Shown piece after piece: positions 44,005 to 55,294 of a DNA stretch of 64,000 nucleotides (positions are counted from its first letter, which is position 1; each line of letters opens with the position of its first letter). The stretch comes from Ophiosphaerella korrae (taxonomy: Eukaryota > Ascomycota > Dothideomycetes > Pleosporales > Phaeosphaeriaceae). The DNA lies in NCBI GenBank assembly GCA_028456385.1, contig JALNQF010000172.1, positions 1-64,000 on the forward strand. Direction: 5' to 3'. Under the pieces are notes generated by a model. It searched no databases. It worked only from the letters and a program-made list of their open reading frames with translations, and was not told the DNA's origin. A program made the position numbers and the translations under genes.

Positions 44005-45270
44005 TCAGAGACTATCATTACCGTTCGCGCGGTCCGCCAATATGTCCTGATCAGGAAGAAAGTCTGGATCAAGGGGACGCCAAGTGCAAGCACCGTCTGC
44101 GCAGCGTTCATACACAAGCATGAAGGTGTTATTCAACGACGTTCTCTTGTAGTGGCCGCTTTGCGCCCAAACCAGTCGTTTCTTAGCCCACTGGTCTTCT
44201 TTAAACCATAGTACAACCCAGTCTATAGGCACAGACTGGAATCCTGCGAAGTACTTGTTCTCGCCGCTGGCATTGTTGGAATATGTAAACTCACTGAAAT
44301 CAATCTCGTCCGCATCCAATACTGGAGGATGAGCTTCCCTACCTGTAGCATCGGCTTTCGTAAATGAAGCCTTCGAGCAGGAGGTGCAAACGCGGTAGAG
44401 GGCACCTTCCCGCTTAAAAGAATCTTCATACTCTCGAACATCGATATGGTAGATGTCATAGAAGGGATCGCTCGGGATTACGACCCTTCGAGCGACAAAA
44501 CCAAAGATGTACATTTCCCATGACCATCCAAGTTCCGCCTCCTTGTTCGACTCTCTCCAACGCGGTTCACACATATCTGGACTTACCCAGAAGTTGTATG
44601 CATGAGCAAATTCGTGCACCAATGTTATGGCCAGCAGAAATAAACCTCGAAAATACCCATTTGCGTCAGCAGGGCTGAGCAAGTACTTTCGGTAGAGTTC
44701 GTTGATGACAATGACTGGGCATCCATGACCCGTACGAGTTGCAGGTTTATTCAAAGGCAAAAGACTGGGCTCAAAGTACTTAAAGAACGGGCAGTATTCT
44801 TTCCACCGAAACGTTTCACCACTTAAATCCTCTGAGCTATGACCTTCTGGCGCGAACGTAAGAGTAATGACTCGGCCAACATGATATATGTTCTCTTTGA
44901 CGTTTGCTAGACTGTCAGGGCTTTGAGTACCCGAATTCGATTGGATATACTTGCCTGATGAGTTGACATGACGCTCACCATACGTCAGACGACAAAACCA
45001 CGCTAATGCGTAATCATCTGTCAGAAAAAGCGACGCAAGCTGAAGCGCTGGTTCAATCTGCCGAAATACGTAGCTAGAGAACTGGCCTGGCCCGGTGACC
45101 CAGCGATCCATAAACATGGGAAGAATATTGTTCGCTAGGTCGGAACTCCGGCTTGGTCCACTTTTAGGCGATCTGGACGCGCGCAGATAGCGAAAGTATT
45201 GTGGCAGCAGCAAGCTGAACATGTGGTCCTCCAAAACTGTCTTTGTCACCTGGCTGACGGCCATGCTCAC
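44005..45270 (-). CDS. Putative zinc metalloprotease (HExxH, gluzincin-like), orphan
   Basis: This is one 421-codon exon. Residues 219-223 are HEFAH, in a hydrophobic helix (FLLAITLVHEFAHAYNFWV) as expected for a zincin active site. A second acidic motif, KEAELGWSWE at about 243-252, could supply the third zinc ligand (E245), as in gluzincins. The N-terminal 200 residues are predicted mixed alpha/beta without a signal peptide or recognisable prodomain. A C-x2-C pair lies in CTSCSK near 305. The frame stays open for about 20 codons upstream of the chosen Met (NLLKQKVGPEHILVS), so an upstream exon is possible. I do not recognise a named peptidase family. Protease activity is inferred from the motif alone. 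Confidence 0.6.
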   Translation of the reverse strand: MSMAVSQVTKTVLEDHMFSLLLPQYFRYLRASRSPKSGPSRSSDLANNILPMFMDRWVTGPGQFSSYVFRQIEPALQLASLFLTDDYALAWFCRLTYGERHVNSSGKYIQSNSGTQSPDSLANVKENIYHVGRVITLTFAPEGHSSEDLSGETFRWKEYCPFFKYFEPSLLPLNKPATRTGHGCPVIVINELYRKYLLSPADANGYFRGLFLLAITLVHEFAHAYNFWVSPDMCEPRWRESNKEAELGWSWEMYIFGFVARRVVIPSDPFYDIYHIDVREYEDSFKREGALYRVCTSCSKASFTKADATGREAHPPVLDADEIDFSEFTYSNNASGENKYFAGFQSVPIDWVVLWFKEDQWAKKRLVWAQSGHYKRTSLNNTFMLVYERCADGACTWRPLDPDFLPDQDILADRANGNDSL

Positions 45271-46176
45271 CAGGATGTGCTCAGGTCCAACTTTCTGTTT
45301 GAGTAAATTATGTGTTGCATTATATTAGAGAGGCTAAAAAACCTTCATGCCCGTACAATGTAAAAGTGAAGGCATGTTTCTAGACCTAGGCTCTGAGTGT
45401 TCAGTATATGCATTGTGTAGATATGAAGTGTGATGTGGAACGAGCAAGAATATGGTTGATCTAGGTATTGTTGGCTTTTAGGTATCCTGGGAATGGTACA
45501 ACGGCATAAAGTATATGCCACTCTAAGGTTCTTCCGTAAAATTTGATAATTCGCACTGTTGGTGGCGCATTTATGCGAACCTTAAACAACATATGTAGTC
45601 TATCCTGCCGGACCCTTGTGCTCGCTACTATTGCTTATATGAGAAAAGATCCTTTGAGGTAATTGCGCGATTCCTAACTTGACAGCCGTAAAATTAAATT
45701 GGTTGCCACCAAGATCAAAAATACTTCTTTGACAGCGCTGGGAGATGAGGATCGTCGAAGTTGGGCATGCATGCATACAACTCGTTGTGGAGGGATATCA
45801 GCACTCATGCTAGTATCGTGTATTTAGAAAGGTCTAGAAGCAAAGCGGCATGCGATTTTCATTTTGCCTATCATCACCTACACACACAGCGCTGCTATGC
45901 GGTGACGTTGACCAGTGAAGTAGCTTGTTGACGATTATTGATTACGAAAATAGGCTGAAGACGTGGTTTACTGTAGATATGTCAGTTCTAAGATTGGACG
46001 ATGGCAGGGAATCCAACGCAGGAGAAGCTATCCGCTACGCTAGTCCCTGTCGAAGATGTCACATGGGCTGGTTTGGGCTCCTCCTCCGGACACCTTCGCT
46101 GCCACCATCGTTAACTTCTAACCAATCGTGTGCACATTCTCTACATTTGCTCTTCTATTTGAGGTGCATCTTTTCT
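45271..46176. other. Intergenic AT-rich region
   Basis: No supported gene. A 92-codon plus-strand frame at its right end overlaps the 3' end of the acyl-CoA synthetase gene and has no family features. Confidence 0.5.
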
Positions 46177-48032
46177 TTAGAGTTTCGCCAGCTGTCTGGC
46201 TGAAGTGACCCATTGCTGGACTTCTGAACAGGTCTCGTGGTCAACAGGAAAAACCTTCGGGCCTAGAATCTTCTTCTGCACTTTCCCTGTGGCCGTCTTG
46301 GGCAGCTCGCCATCAACAATGCGCAGAAGGGTCGGTAGCTTGTATCCTGCTAATTTGTCACGCAAGTCCCGGCGCACATCCGCTATGGTCAGCATGTACT
46401 CAGTGTTGCCATGCGTTTCTAGGAAGGCGTCCGTCAGCTCCTCTTCTTGAAGCGAGATCAATGCTGCCACGCGTTGCCCAAACTCCTCATCGGCAACACC
46501 AACCACCATTGCTTCCGCAATGTACGGCAAGCTGAGCAACTCACGTTCAACGTCCAATGCCGAGATTTTGTACCCGCCCGATTTGATGATGTCGAGAGAT
46601 GCTCTTCCCACGATGTAGTAGTATTTTCCTTCCCTCCGCGCAATATCACCTGTTCGGAAATAGCCATCCTTGTCGTGAGCTTTGGAAGTGGCTTCAGGAT
46701 CCTGCAGGTACTTTAAGAACATATGCTAGATATTACTCAGAAAGATGACGCAAAGAACTACCAAGCTATACTCACCGGACTTTTGACAAGTACCTCACCC
46801 TCTTCACCCTCCGACAGTTTCACGTCAACACCGCTCGCAATTTCACCCACCGAGCCACCAGGCGCCTTTTTGTCGTCCAGCCGGACTTTGAAGATGGCCC
46901 CAAACTCGGTTGCCCCATAACGCTGAACAATCTTCTTCTGCATCAACATGGTCCAGAAATCGTTGAGAGGCCGGGGTAATGCTGACGTCCCACATAGGCA
47001 TGCGCGAAACTGCCTCGCTCCGGCAATGTACTTGGCCAACTCGTGAGACGGCAGCTTACACAGTGTCTGTTGGTAGTAGCGTCGCATTCGCATGTATATG
47101 GTAGGCACCCCAGAGAAGAAGGTCAGTCGTTGACGAGGGTTGGTAGCACCTTGCCTCCATCTTTCCCACGTCCATACCTCATCGAAACCTCCGCTGTGGA
47201 ACTCAATACGACTGCCTGAGATAAGAAAGGGGAAGAAATTGATCCCGACGCCGGTTGCATGATGTACAGGAAGGACATGAAGCATGACGTCGTCCTCGTT
47301 CAATCTGTAGTGGTCGGCTACGGATAGAGCGCAATCAAATACGAAGGATCTCCGCATTACGGCCCCTTTCGGAGGTCCTGTTGTACCGCTCGTGAAGATG
47401 ACAACACCAGGTGCATTCTCTTCCAATGCACGGTCTGATGAAATAAGAATATCTTTTGGGTCGAGGACTGGAGTATACGTGCAAGGCGCTATCGGAACAC
47501 CGCGAAAGTGCTCATTGCTGGTCGTTGCAATACGTTTCTCTAACTCACAGCACTTCTCAAGGTCAAATGAGCTAACAAGGACTAGAGCTGATTTTGACTT
47601 CTCGACAAAGTATGCTGCCTCCTCTACTGGTAACGCAGGAGTGATTGGCACCGCGGCAGCACCAACTGCGAGGACCGTCAACATGGCCACTGTAAATTCA
47701 TAACCGCCAGCGGCCACAATGGCAATGTAAACCTCGTCTCTACGCTCTAGCGATTCGAGCGTCAACGTATCCATGGCACTCAAAACCGTTTCGCGCAGAG
47801 CGAGTACATCAGACAGGAGCTCCAAATGAGTCCTTTGATGATTGGAGCGAACATCATCGATGGCAACACGCACAGGGATCCGACTCGCGTATCGGAGCAG
47901 CCGGCTAAAAAGAGGCTACAAGAAGTTAAAAAAAAAAAAAAGTTGAAATTGACGGGATTTATGGGTTCATACTGTGTTTGGGAGAACGTTGGTACCCGCA
48001 TGAGTTGGGACCATGAAAGACCTATCCTCCAT
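46177..48032 (-). CDS. ACSF3-like acyl-CoA synthetase with peroxisomal signal
   Basis: Three exons (48032-47973, 47915-46776, 46725-46177) give 582 residues. The first exon was found by splicing: MEDRSFMVPTHAGTNVLPNT joins PLFSRLLRYASRIPVRVAI, and 'LPNTP-F' is the start typical of malonyl-CoA-synthetase (ACSF3)-type enzymes. The AMP-binding signatures are all present: the P-loop IFTSGTTGPPKGAV, RYGATEFGAIF, YFRTGD and the catalytic Lys region PKTATGKVQKK. The protein ends ARQLAKL, so its last three residues, AKL, are a type 1 peroxisomal targeting signal. Mammalian ACSF3 is mitochondrial. Here peroxisomal activation of a carboxylic acid is more likely. The substrate (malonate, methylmalonate or another acid) is not determined. 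It is the left member of an acyl-metabolism group with the BAHD and acyl-CoA oxidase genes. Confidence 0.88.
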
Positions 48033-50094
48033 GATGCTGGTGGTACTGTGAAAGGGTCAACTACCCCGTCAATGACCATCTCGAAAAGGTAATGCCGAGG
48101 TATGGATCGCGCACCTAAAGTAAGATCGAGTCGACTGAAGCTGTCATTATATGTACTGGTCTCTGCCGAATAGCAACAACGACATGGCCCCCTGCCGATC
48201 GTCCTCGCTCCACGCAGCACCATAGGAGCTGACCCCGACTGGAGCCTACCCCGCAGCCTTGTCGCTTCCAGCGACAAACAGTCTCACATCCTCAAAGCAA
48301 GCCTGCATAGTGAACGAGGATGATCATTCGGCCCGGCTTGGACTTGATTTTAATCGCACATAATATTGGACCCTCGAGACCACCCTATCGGCGGACCGCC
48401 AGCATGGATGGCGCGGAAACAGCTCTTATCCGAATGGTTCATTGCCTTTGAGCGCGGAAATAATCAACATTATGCGAACCACACGTCAGCATACCAATCT
48501 GCTATCAGCCGAATCCTGCTGGATGGCAACAGGTTTAGTCGTGATTGTACCAAGTCAAACCATATCACATTTGAATCGTTTCTTCGAGTCAATATTAAAG
48601 CGACGGACAAATTTACAGCCATCCATTCTTGGGCTATGGTTATGCTTTTTTAGGTAAATCACGACCTGTTTCACACCCATTTGAAGCGCTCGCTAATTTC
48701 ATTTGTAAAGTGCCAATTGTTTGTGCTGTCGTCTTCTCCTACCGCTCGATTGGCAGAGCAGAGAGCCTGCATGTGACCAGGGTGGCATGATTCTTGGGGC
48801 ACTACAAGTTTACAGCGCCTTCTCCAACTCATACTCTGTGGTCTATGGCATTGTGCCGATTAACCACCGAGGGAGTGGTGGCTTGCAGAACAGAAGACGA
48901 GCATCCCTAGTATTGCTAGATAGACTAACAACAGAAATACAGTTGCACGATGCACATTACGATATATAGCGTCCGTTTCGAGCACACCAGCCACACCTGA
49001 CGCCAATTTCACTGGCCGATTTTTGGCTTCCCGTGTCATAGGTGACTTTGCTGGCAAGAAGTCTTGACTCCTCAGCGCTCCACCCGCGACGTGTCTCCTC
49101 ACGACTGATGCTTTAACAAGTGAGTCTTCCTCGCTTACGCAATTTCCGAATCCATCGATATGTGAGGATTCTCACCGCTCCCTGGCTGAGTCACCTCGAT
49201 TGGGCCCTATCCAATCAATGTGTGTAATGACGTTTTCCTCGCCGTTCCACGTACTGTGCTCGCGCTTCTTCCATGCACCTGGGCTTCGAGGAGCCTCATT
49301 TGGTCACCACACAAGGCGGCGACTCACACCCTACGCTACCAGCCAGACTCGCGGGATCTCAATGGTGGCTTGCCTCACCCAAGCGCATAGTCTAGCCGTG
49401 GCCAATCCACAAGTTAGGAATCTCGCGGACTAGCCACGCACACCGTGCCGCATCTCTCCTATAGGCAACATCACCAAGGACGCATTCTGTCAGCGAGGCA
49501 GACCGATGGGGCGGCCAAAGAGGGCCTGCCTGACCCCCTGTAAGCCAGGATATGGCTGGAGGACGCGAATTTATTCGATCGCTTTCAGTGTTCTGTGTGC
49601 TGTCGCCTGATGCCCCGCTCCCGTGAGATGTGTGTTTGCTGCGCGAGAAGCAAACTGGGCAAGAGATTACCTTTCCTGTCCCAAGTCAGTGGAGCTCTAT
49701 GAACGTTCCCGCAGCTCCGGCTGCATCTCGCCTGCATCCGCGAGGTTTGACACCCAGCACGGTGAACGAGGCGGACGGGGCATCGGGAGAACGAAACGTT
49801 GGGCGCGCAAGTCAAGGGACAGGGGCGCTCGAAAAAGCAAAGCTTAGTCGGGGAAGCGGAACAGCAGGGCCGTGTATTACTCCTTGCAGGTAAGTGGAGT
49901 TTAGCGCATTCGGCCCGCCAAACGATCCCAGTGCCGCTTGCCGTTACACGACACGCTCGAAGGACCTTGCGGTGAAGGGGGTAGAAATGACAGCTCTTGT
50001 GGTCCCTTTCTGCAGGTTTGTTCGTCCATATTGAAGGTAGGGTATGCCTGTGGCACGCTTGTGATATATATACTAACTAGCAACAGACCCAGCC
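48033..50094. other. Intergenic region, about 2 kb
   Basis: This is the upstream region shared by the acyl-CoA synthetase (leftward) and the BAHD acyltransferase (rightward). Several short frames around 49.6-49.9 kb show no family features. It is large enough for an undetected small gene, but none is supported. Confidence 0.5.
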
Positions 50095-51906
50095 ATGGCT
50101 TTAGGCCTTTTTCTAACATTGCGTAAGCCCTGGCTGCTAGATTTTATTGCTAGCATCGCATCCCGCACTTTTAGAATGATTGTGAAGTCGGAGTGCCCTC
50201 TGCCACCGGAGAGTCGGTCATTCCAACTTTCCTTCCTAGACCAAAACGTGGTTCGTGTTTACACCCAAACGTTGACCATCTTCCCAGTGAGTATGCCTGC
50301 TGTTCGTTTCCTAACGTGCTGACCTGTCGATTAGTTTCCTGACCAGAATGAAGCTGAGGCTGCTATTACCGCCATTAGTGGTGGGCTGCGCTTAACTTTG
50401 CAGCGATTTCCATTTCTTGCTGGTACTCTCAGTCTCGCCAACCGTGAATCCGGAAAATTGGCGTTGAATTATCCTACCGAGATTGTTGATGGGCATATGG
50501 ACAAGTTGTTAAGAGTAAAGCAAATACCCTTTGACAAGAAAAAATTTCCTTACGCCTACGACCAGCTCCGACGAGATGGTATGCCATCTAGCGCATTCCA
50601 CGCCGCTATGTTTGTTCCAGACGACTTTGTCGACTTTCCCGGCATCCCCGAGTTTGGCGAGGGCCAAGTAGACTTCACAAAAAGTGATGCACCGGTAATG
50701 AGAATCCAAGCGTGCTTTATTCCCGGTGGCCTCGTACTAAGCATGTACATCCATCACAGCATGTTTGACTGCTCGGGAGTAAGTTCTTTCTGGACTGCTC
50801 TTAGTGCGAACGTCTCCAAGGTTTCTGGGAAGCGTACGCTTGAGAAGGACGAACACTTCGGTATGATAGCACGGTGCCTTGAACACTCTCATCACTAACT
50901 TCCGAAGCACCCCTGAGCGTCGCCGAGGAGCAGTCTTCTTTGCGAATGCAACTGGAGGCTCGTACTCGACGTCACTTAACCGACAAGCCGGTTGCCGATT
51001 CTTACTGTGATGGAATATATCGGTACGAACGGACGTTACCTCCAGACACGGCATGCTCGCAGAAGATTTTCGTAGTGCCAGCGGCACGCGTCCGAGAGTA
51101 CCGCGAGAAACTACGACGCCATTTTCCTGAAAAAGAGCCGCCCACCATGTGCAACGTGCTTGCTGCGCTGGTATGGACGCACGTAACGCGTGCAAGGGGA
51201 AAGCGTTTGATGAGCAACGGCCATACGGAGACGAATATTGGCATCGCCACCGACTTGCGAAAAAGACAACAGCCGCCCGAGACTGGAGAGTACATGGGTA
51301 ACATGGCCCTATTCTCGAAGGGCACGCTGCAGATTTCTGATTTGATGGCCGAGGACCGGTGAGTATCTTCCCCTCACCTTCGCCTTGACCTGTAACACCT
51401 CAGGTTGCATTGACTGCTACCAATATCGGCGACACCAAACTGCCTACTAGTCAAGCTGACATACATGCAGTGTAACCAACCGAACCATAATCCACGTCAT
51501 CAAGAAAATCAAAAGCACTATCGGCAAAGTCAACAATAGCTGGATCGCCCAACAGCTAACCTTCTTCAAGTCAATTGAACGCATCAGGGATACGGAATGT
51601 GCTCTTGCTCTACGGTTTGGCACCGACATTTACATCACATCTTGGCTAAACTTTGCCGCCGACCTTCGTTGGGGCATTCCTGGTACAGACCTGGACAGGG
51701 AGTCTCTGGATGGCAGGCCTGAATTCATCAGGCGCCTGTACAACCCAAGCGATGGCGGCATGATATTCCTTCCCCGAAGGAGGTCACTAGTAAACAACGC
51801 GGAGGCGCCGTTCGAGATACTAGTCCGGCTCGCGAAAGAAGACATGGATCGCGTGTTGAATGAAGAGGGCGGGTTGAAAAGCTGGGCTGACGCTGTGGTC
51901 GATTGA
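50095..51906 (+). CDS. BAHD/TRI101-type acyltransferase
   Basis: Four exons (50095-50286, 50335-50860, 50908-51358, 51471-51906) give 534 residues. The start has a strong context (cagccATGGc). The active-site HxxxD is H205 to D209 (HHSMFDCSG). The middle region PFPDQNEAEAAITAISGG and RFPFLAGTL matches the trichothecene-3-O-acetyltransferase-like group of fungal BAHD enzymes. ATDLRKRQQPP with EYMGN is the conserved second-domain segment. The C-terminal structural motif usually written DFGWG appears as DLRWG. The enzyme would transfer an acyl group from CoA to an alcohol or amine, but acceptor and donor are unknown. It has no peroxisomal signal, unlike its neighbours. It lies 2 kb from the acyl-CoA synthetase start and 0.7 kb before the acyl-CoA oxidase. 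Confidence 0.88.
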
Positions 51907-52606
51907 TTTTTAGCATTCGACTTAGGGCGTCGATGCACATTGTGCATCTTTGAGCCCTGTAGGTTTGCTTGGTGTACTGATGCACCATGTTGGGTTTCCT
52001 ATCTCTCGGAGTGTCAGGTATTAGGGAGTGCCCCTGGTTTTTGTTTTCATGGGGTTGGGTTGGGTCTGGACATCTGATATCCTGTATAACTACTTTGCTT
52101 TTGGGGGACTAGCAGGCGCCATTTCACTAAGGCGGGGTGTTCTTTGGTCTTCTCTTATCATATGGTTTTCTGCGCTTGTTAGCTTACTCCATGTTGGTCG
52201 TGTGCTTGAAACTACTATGTCGCACGATGCAGATGCGCGTCACAGCCACAGCTTTGTAATCGTAAACATTATCAGATCCTCAGCCATCATCACATATTGT
52301 GACCAGAGGCCTTGTAAGTATGATAGGTATCGTGGCTTCCTGTTGAGATACCGAGAGTTACCCCAGGTTTACCGGATGTTGTCCACTAGTAACAACACCC
52401 CGCATTATGACGTGACGCCATATCAAGCACCTCCGCAACATCTCTCAATACCGAGGCAAGGATTGGGTGAGCACCATCTGGACAAGTTCTGTTTCATGAT
52501 TTGCTATGTCGTGCCAACTCCAACGGCTATCGGCTGCGCTCCATCTAGAGACAAACTAAGTCGTGCTGTAACACGTTAGGCGACTGCATAAGCGACCGAC
52601 TCTGCC
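51907..52606. other. Intergenic region before acyl-CoA oxidase
   Basis: This is the promoter region of the acyl-CoA oxidase. A plus-strand frame of about 183 codons (52028-52579) has no recognisable features and is probably not coding. Confidence 0.5.
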
Positions 52607-54964
52607 ATGCACGACTTCACCAATCACCTCAAACCGGCCTATGATGGCACGATAACACTTCAAGCCGAACGCTCAGCTTCGGTAATTGATATCACTGAAT
52701 TAGCACACCATCTCTTGGGTCGAGATGGTTTTCTCCAGCGGCAAGAGAAGATTCTAAATGTGCTCACCAAGGAGAAGCTGTTCAGGAAGGACCAGCAGCT
52801 GAACCTGTCACGGCCAGAGCGATATCACCTGGGCCTAGCAAGAGCAAAAGCAATACAGCGTATTGTTAGACGCGAGGGATGGAGTCACGAGGATCATGCA
52901 ATGGCCGAGTATCTTAACGACGAGATGCTGCCATACGCCTTGCATATGTCCATGTTCGGTCAGTGTATATGCGTTTGTGTAGCCAAGGTGTCGAGCTGAC
53001 ACACCATTGCATATATCAGTGACCACTGTCAGGGAACAAGCCTCAGAAGAGCAACAGGCATACTGGATGCCGAAAATACTCAACTACGAAATCATTGGCT
53101 GCTACGCACAAACAGAGCTCGGTCACGGTAGCAACGTACGTGGGCTTGAAACAACCGCGACATGGGATCCACTTAGGAAGGAGTTCGAGATACATAGCCC
53201 GTACCTGACGGCTAGTAAATGGTGGAATGGAAGCTTGGGCCGGACAGCTACACATGCTGTACGTCATGCCAACCGACTTTGTACCACGAGCCCAGCTCGC
53301 CCTAAAGTCAAAATCTAATTATGATGACGTGCATAGATCGTGATAGCACAACTCGTTTTGCCCAAGCCGAACGACCCGACCGAATTTGTCAGTCACGGGC
53401 CGCATCCCTTCATCATGCAGGTTCGGGAGAAGGGAACGCACCAGCCCTTTCCAGGGATTGCTATAGGTGATATTGGGCCCAAGTATGGTACGTATATGTG
53501 GTCCTCACGTCAATCTTTCTAAAAGGTTTTGGGTGGTTGCTGCATCAGAACGCTTGTGTCCAGATCTTATAGTGCCAAAGGGCAAGGGCTGCTTTTTGTT
53601 AGCTCTCTGGTCAGCAACGACTGCTGACGACATATTCACTAGGCTATGCATCCATGGACAATGGCTACATGCTTTTTGACCACTTTCGTGTTCCCAGATC
53701 AGCCATGCTATCCCGTTACGCAGAAGTCTCGGACGAAACAGGTGCTCTTGTGCGAACGGGTCACCATGCCGTTGTCTACGGCTCGCTCACGTTTGTTCGT
53801 GGTCAGATTATCATGCATGCGCGTTTGGTCCTTGCGCGAGCCGTTACTGTCGCAATACGGTACTGCTCAATCCGCCGGCAGTTCAAGGACCGAGACTCCC
53901 CGATGCAAGGTGAAGAGATGAAGGTTTTAGACTATCCCACAGTGCAAATCCGACTTCTGCCATTACTTGCCACGACATATGCGTTGCATTATACAGGCGA
54001 GTACATGTACGAACTTTATCGTAAGAGCAGGCGGACTATTGAAACTGGCGACTTTGGTCCTCTAGCAGAGTTGCACAGCACGAGTAGCGGACTGAAAAGT
54101 CTATGCACTATGCTTGCGGCGGACGGGATTGAAACCTGTCGACGGGCAATGGGTGGTCACGGCTTTGGGGGCGGAAGTGGACTCATTGGTCTCAACGCGG
54201 ACTACCTTTCCAAGCCAACCGTTGAAGGGGACAACTGGATGATTACGCAACAAGCCGCAGCATATCTGATCAAGAAGATGACCAATGCAGTCCAAAGCCC
54301 GCATGTGGCGCCAAAGGATCCGGCCGATGAGCTTTTTCAATTCTACCTGCAGAACAAAGGCCACCGCGTGCCGCAAACGGTGAGCAAAGATGGAGATATC
54401 AATGATCAAGCCGTGGTAGAGATCTTCCGATGGCGGGCCGCTGATCTCACCTATCGTGCATACCAAGCCCGTATCATAGGCAAGAGACCCTGGACCAAGC
54501 TGATGATAATGCTCCACAACCTTAGCCGTGCGTACTCGGAACAAATCCTTGTGACAAACTTTTACAATGCATGCAACACGACCGCGCTCAGCTCTCCCAC
54601 CCCGGCCGTGATGAAAACCTGTTTCCGACTCTATGCACTATACACGCTTGGTCAGGCGGCGTCTGAATTTAATATGACCAGTGCTGCGTCCGCGGAGGCA
54701 GTGTATGCACTTCAGGACTCTATACTGGAGCTCATGACCAAGTTGCGGCCGCATGCAGTTAGGCTTGTGGATGCATGGTCGATTCCAGACTGGCTGCTGA
54801 ATAGTGCACTGGGGAGGAGTGACGGGAAGGCGTATGAGGAGTTATTCGACATGGCACATAGACGGAATCCACTGAATAAACAGACATTCAATCCAGACTG
54901 GAGGAGCGAGGAGATAGTGTTGGGGAGTGGGGATGAGGGTAAACATGTGCTTGCGAAGCTGTAG
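52607..54964 (+). CDS. Peroxisomal acyl-CoA oxidase
   Basis: Four exons (52607-52958, 53020-53258, 53337-53487, 53643-54964) give 687 residues, the usual length for POX1-type enzymes. The first step of peroxisomal beta-oxidation is the FAD-dependent oxidation of acyl-CoA with production of H2O2. The conserved order is clear: ARPxRY-like SRPERYHLGLARAK, TELGHGSNVRGLETTA, SKWWNGSLGRTATHA, GPHPFIMQVR, DIGPKYGYASMDNGYM, and the catalytic-Glu segment VEGDNWM. The C-terminus ends HVLAKL, with AKL as the peroxisomal signal. The third intron is long (155 nt, 53488-53642) compared with the others (61 and 78). It may be a paralogue specialised for a cluster rather than the main fatty-acid enzyme; that is inference from its neighbours. 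Confidence 0.93.
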
Positions 54965-55294
54965 TTGAGACGATTTAGTTGAATACGTAATGATTATCTG
55001 GGTACAATGACTCTGCGTTGCAGGTAATTACTTGCTTTCGGCAACTTCATCCAGAGGCTCAACCGCATGTTCAACCATAGTCCGGAGATAAGCGCCCCGC
55101 GCTAAAACTAACCCCGAACCCACACCACCGCAAAGTTCACCTACGTCGAGCAGTGTCAACCAACGACCAATCCAACACCCGCAGCAACACTCGATCCATC
55201 ACATACCCAGACTCGTCATTGAATGAATTGAAGGTAAAGCAAGAAAGAAAGAGCAAGGAAACGAGAGACGCCACTCGGTACCCAGCAGCCCACC
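54965..55294. other. Intergenic region before the NatA gene
   Basis: This is the promoter and leader of the N-acetyltransferase gene. It contains short AACAC/CAACACCCGC-type repeats but no gene. Confidence 0.5.

Noticed and set aside
46177..54964. Assignment of the acyl group to a known host-selective toxin cluster
   Set aside because: Peroxisomal enzymes occur in such clusters, but the hydratase, esterase and core synthase genes expected there are not visible.
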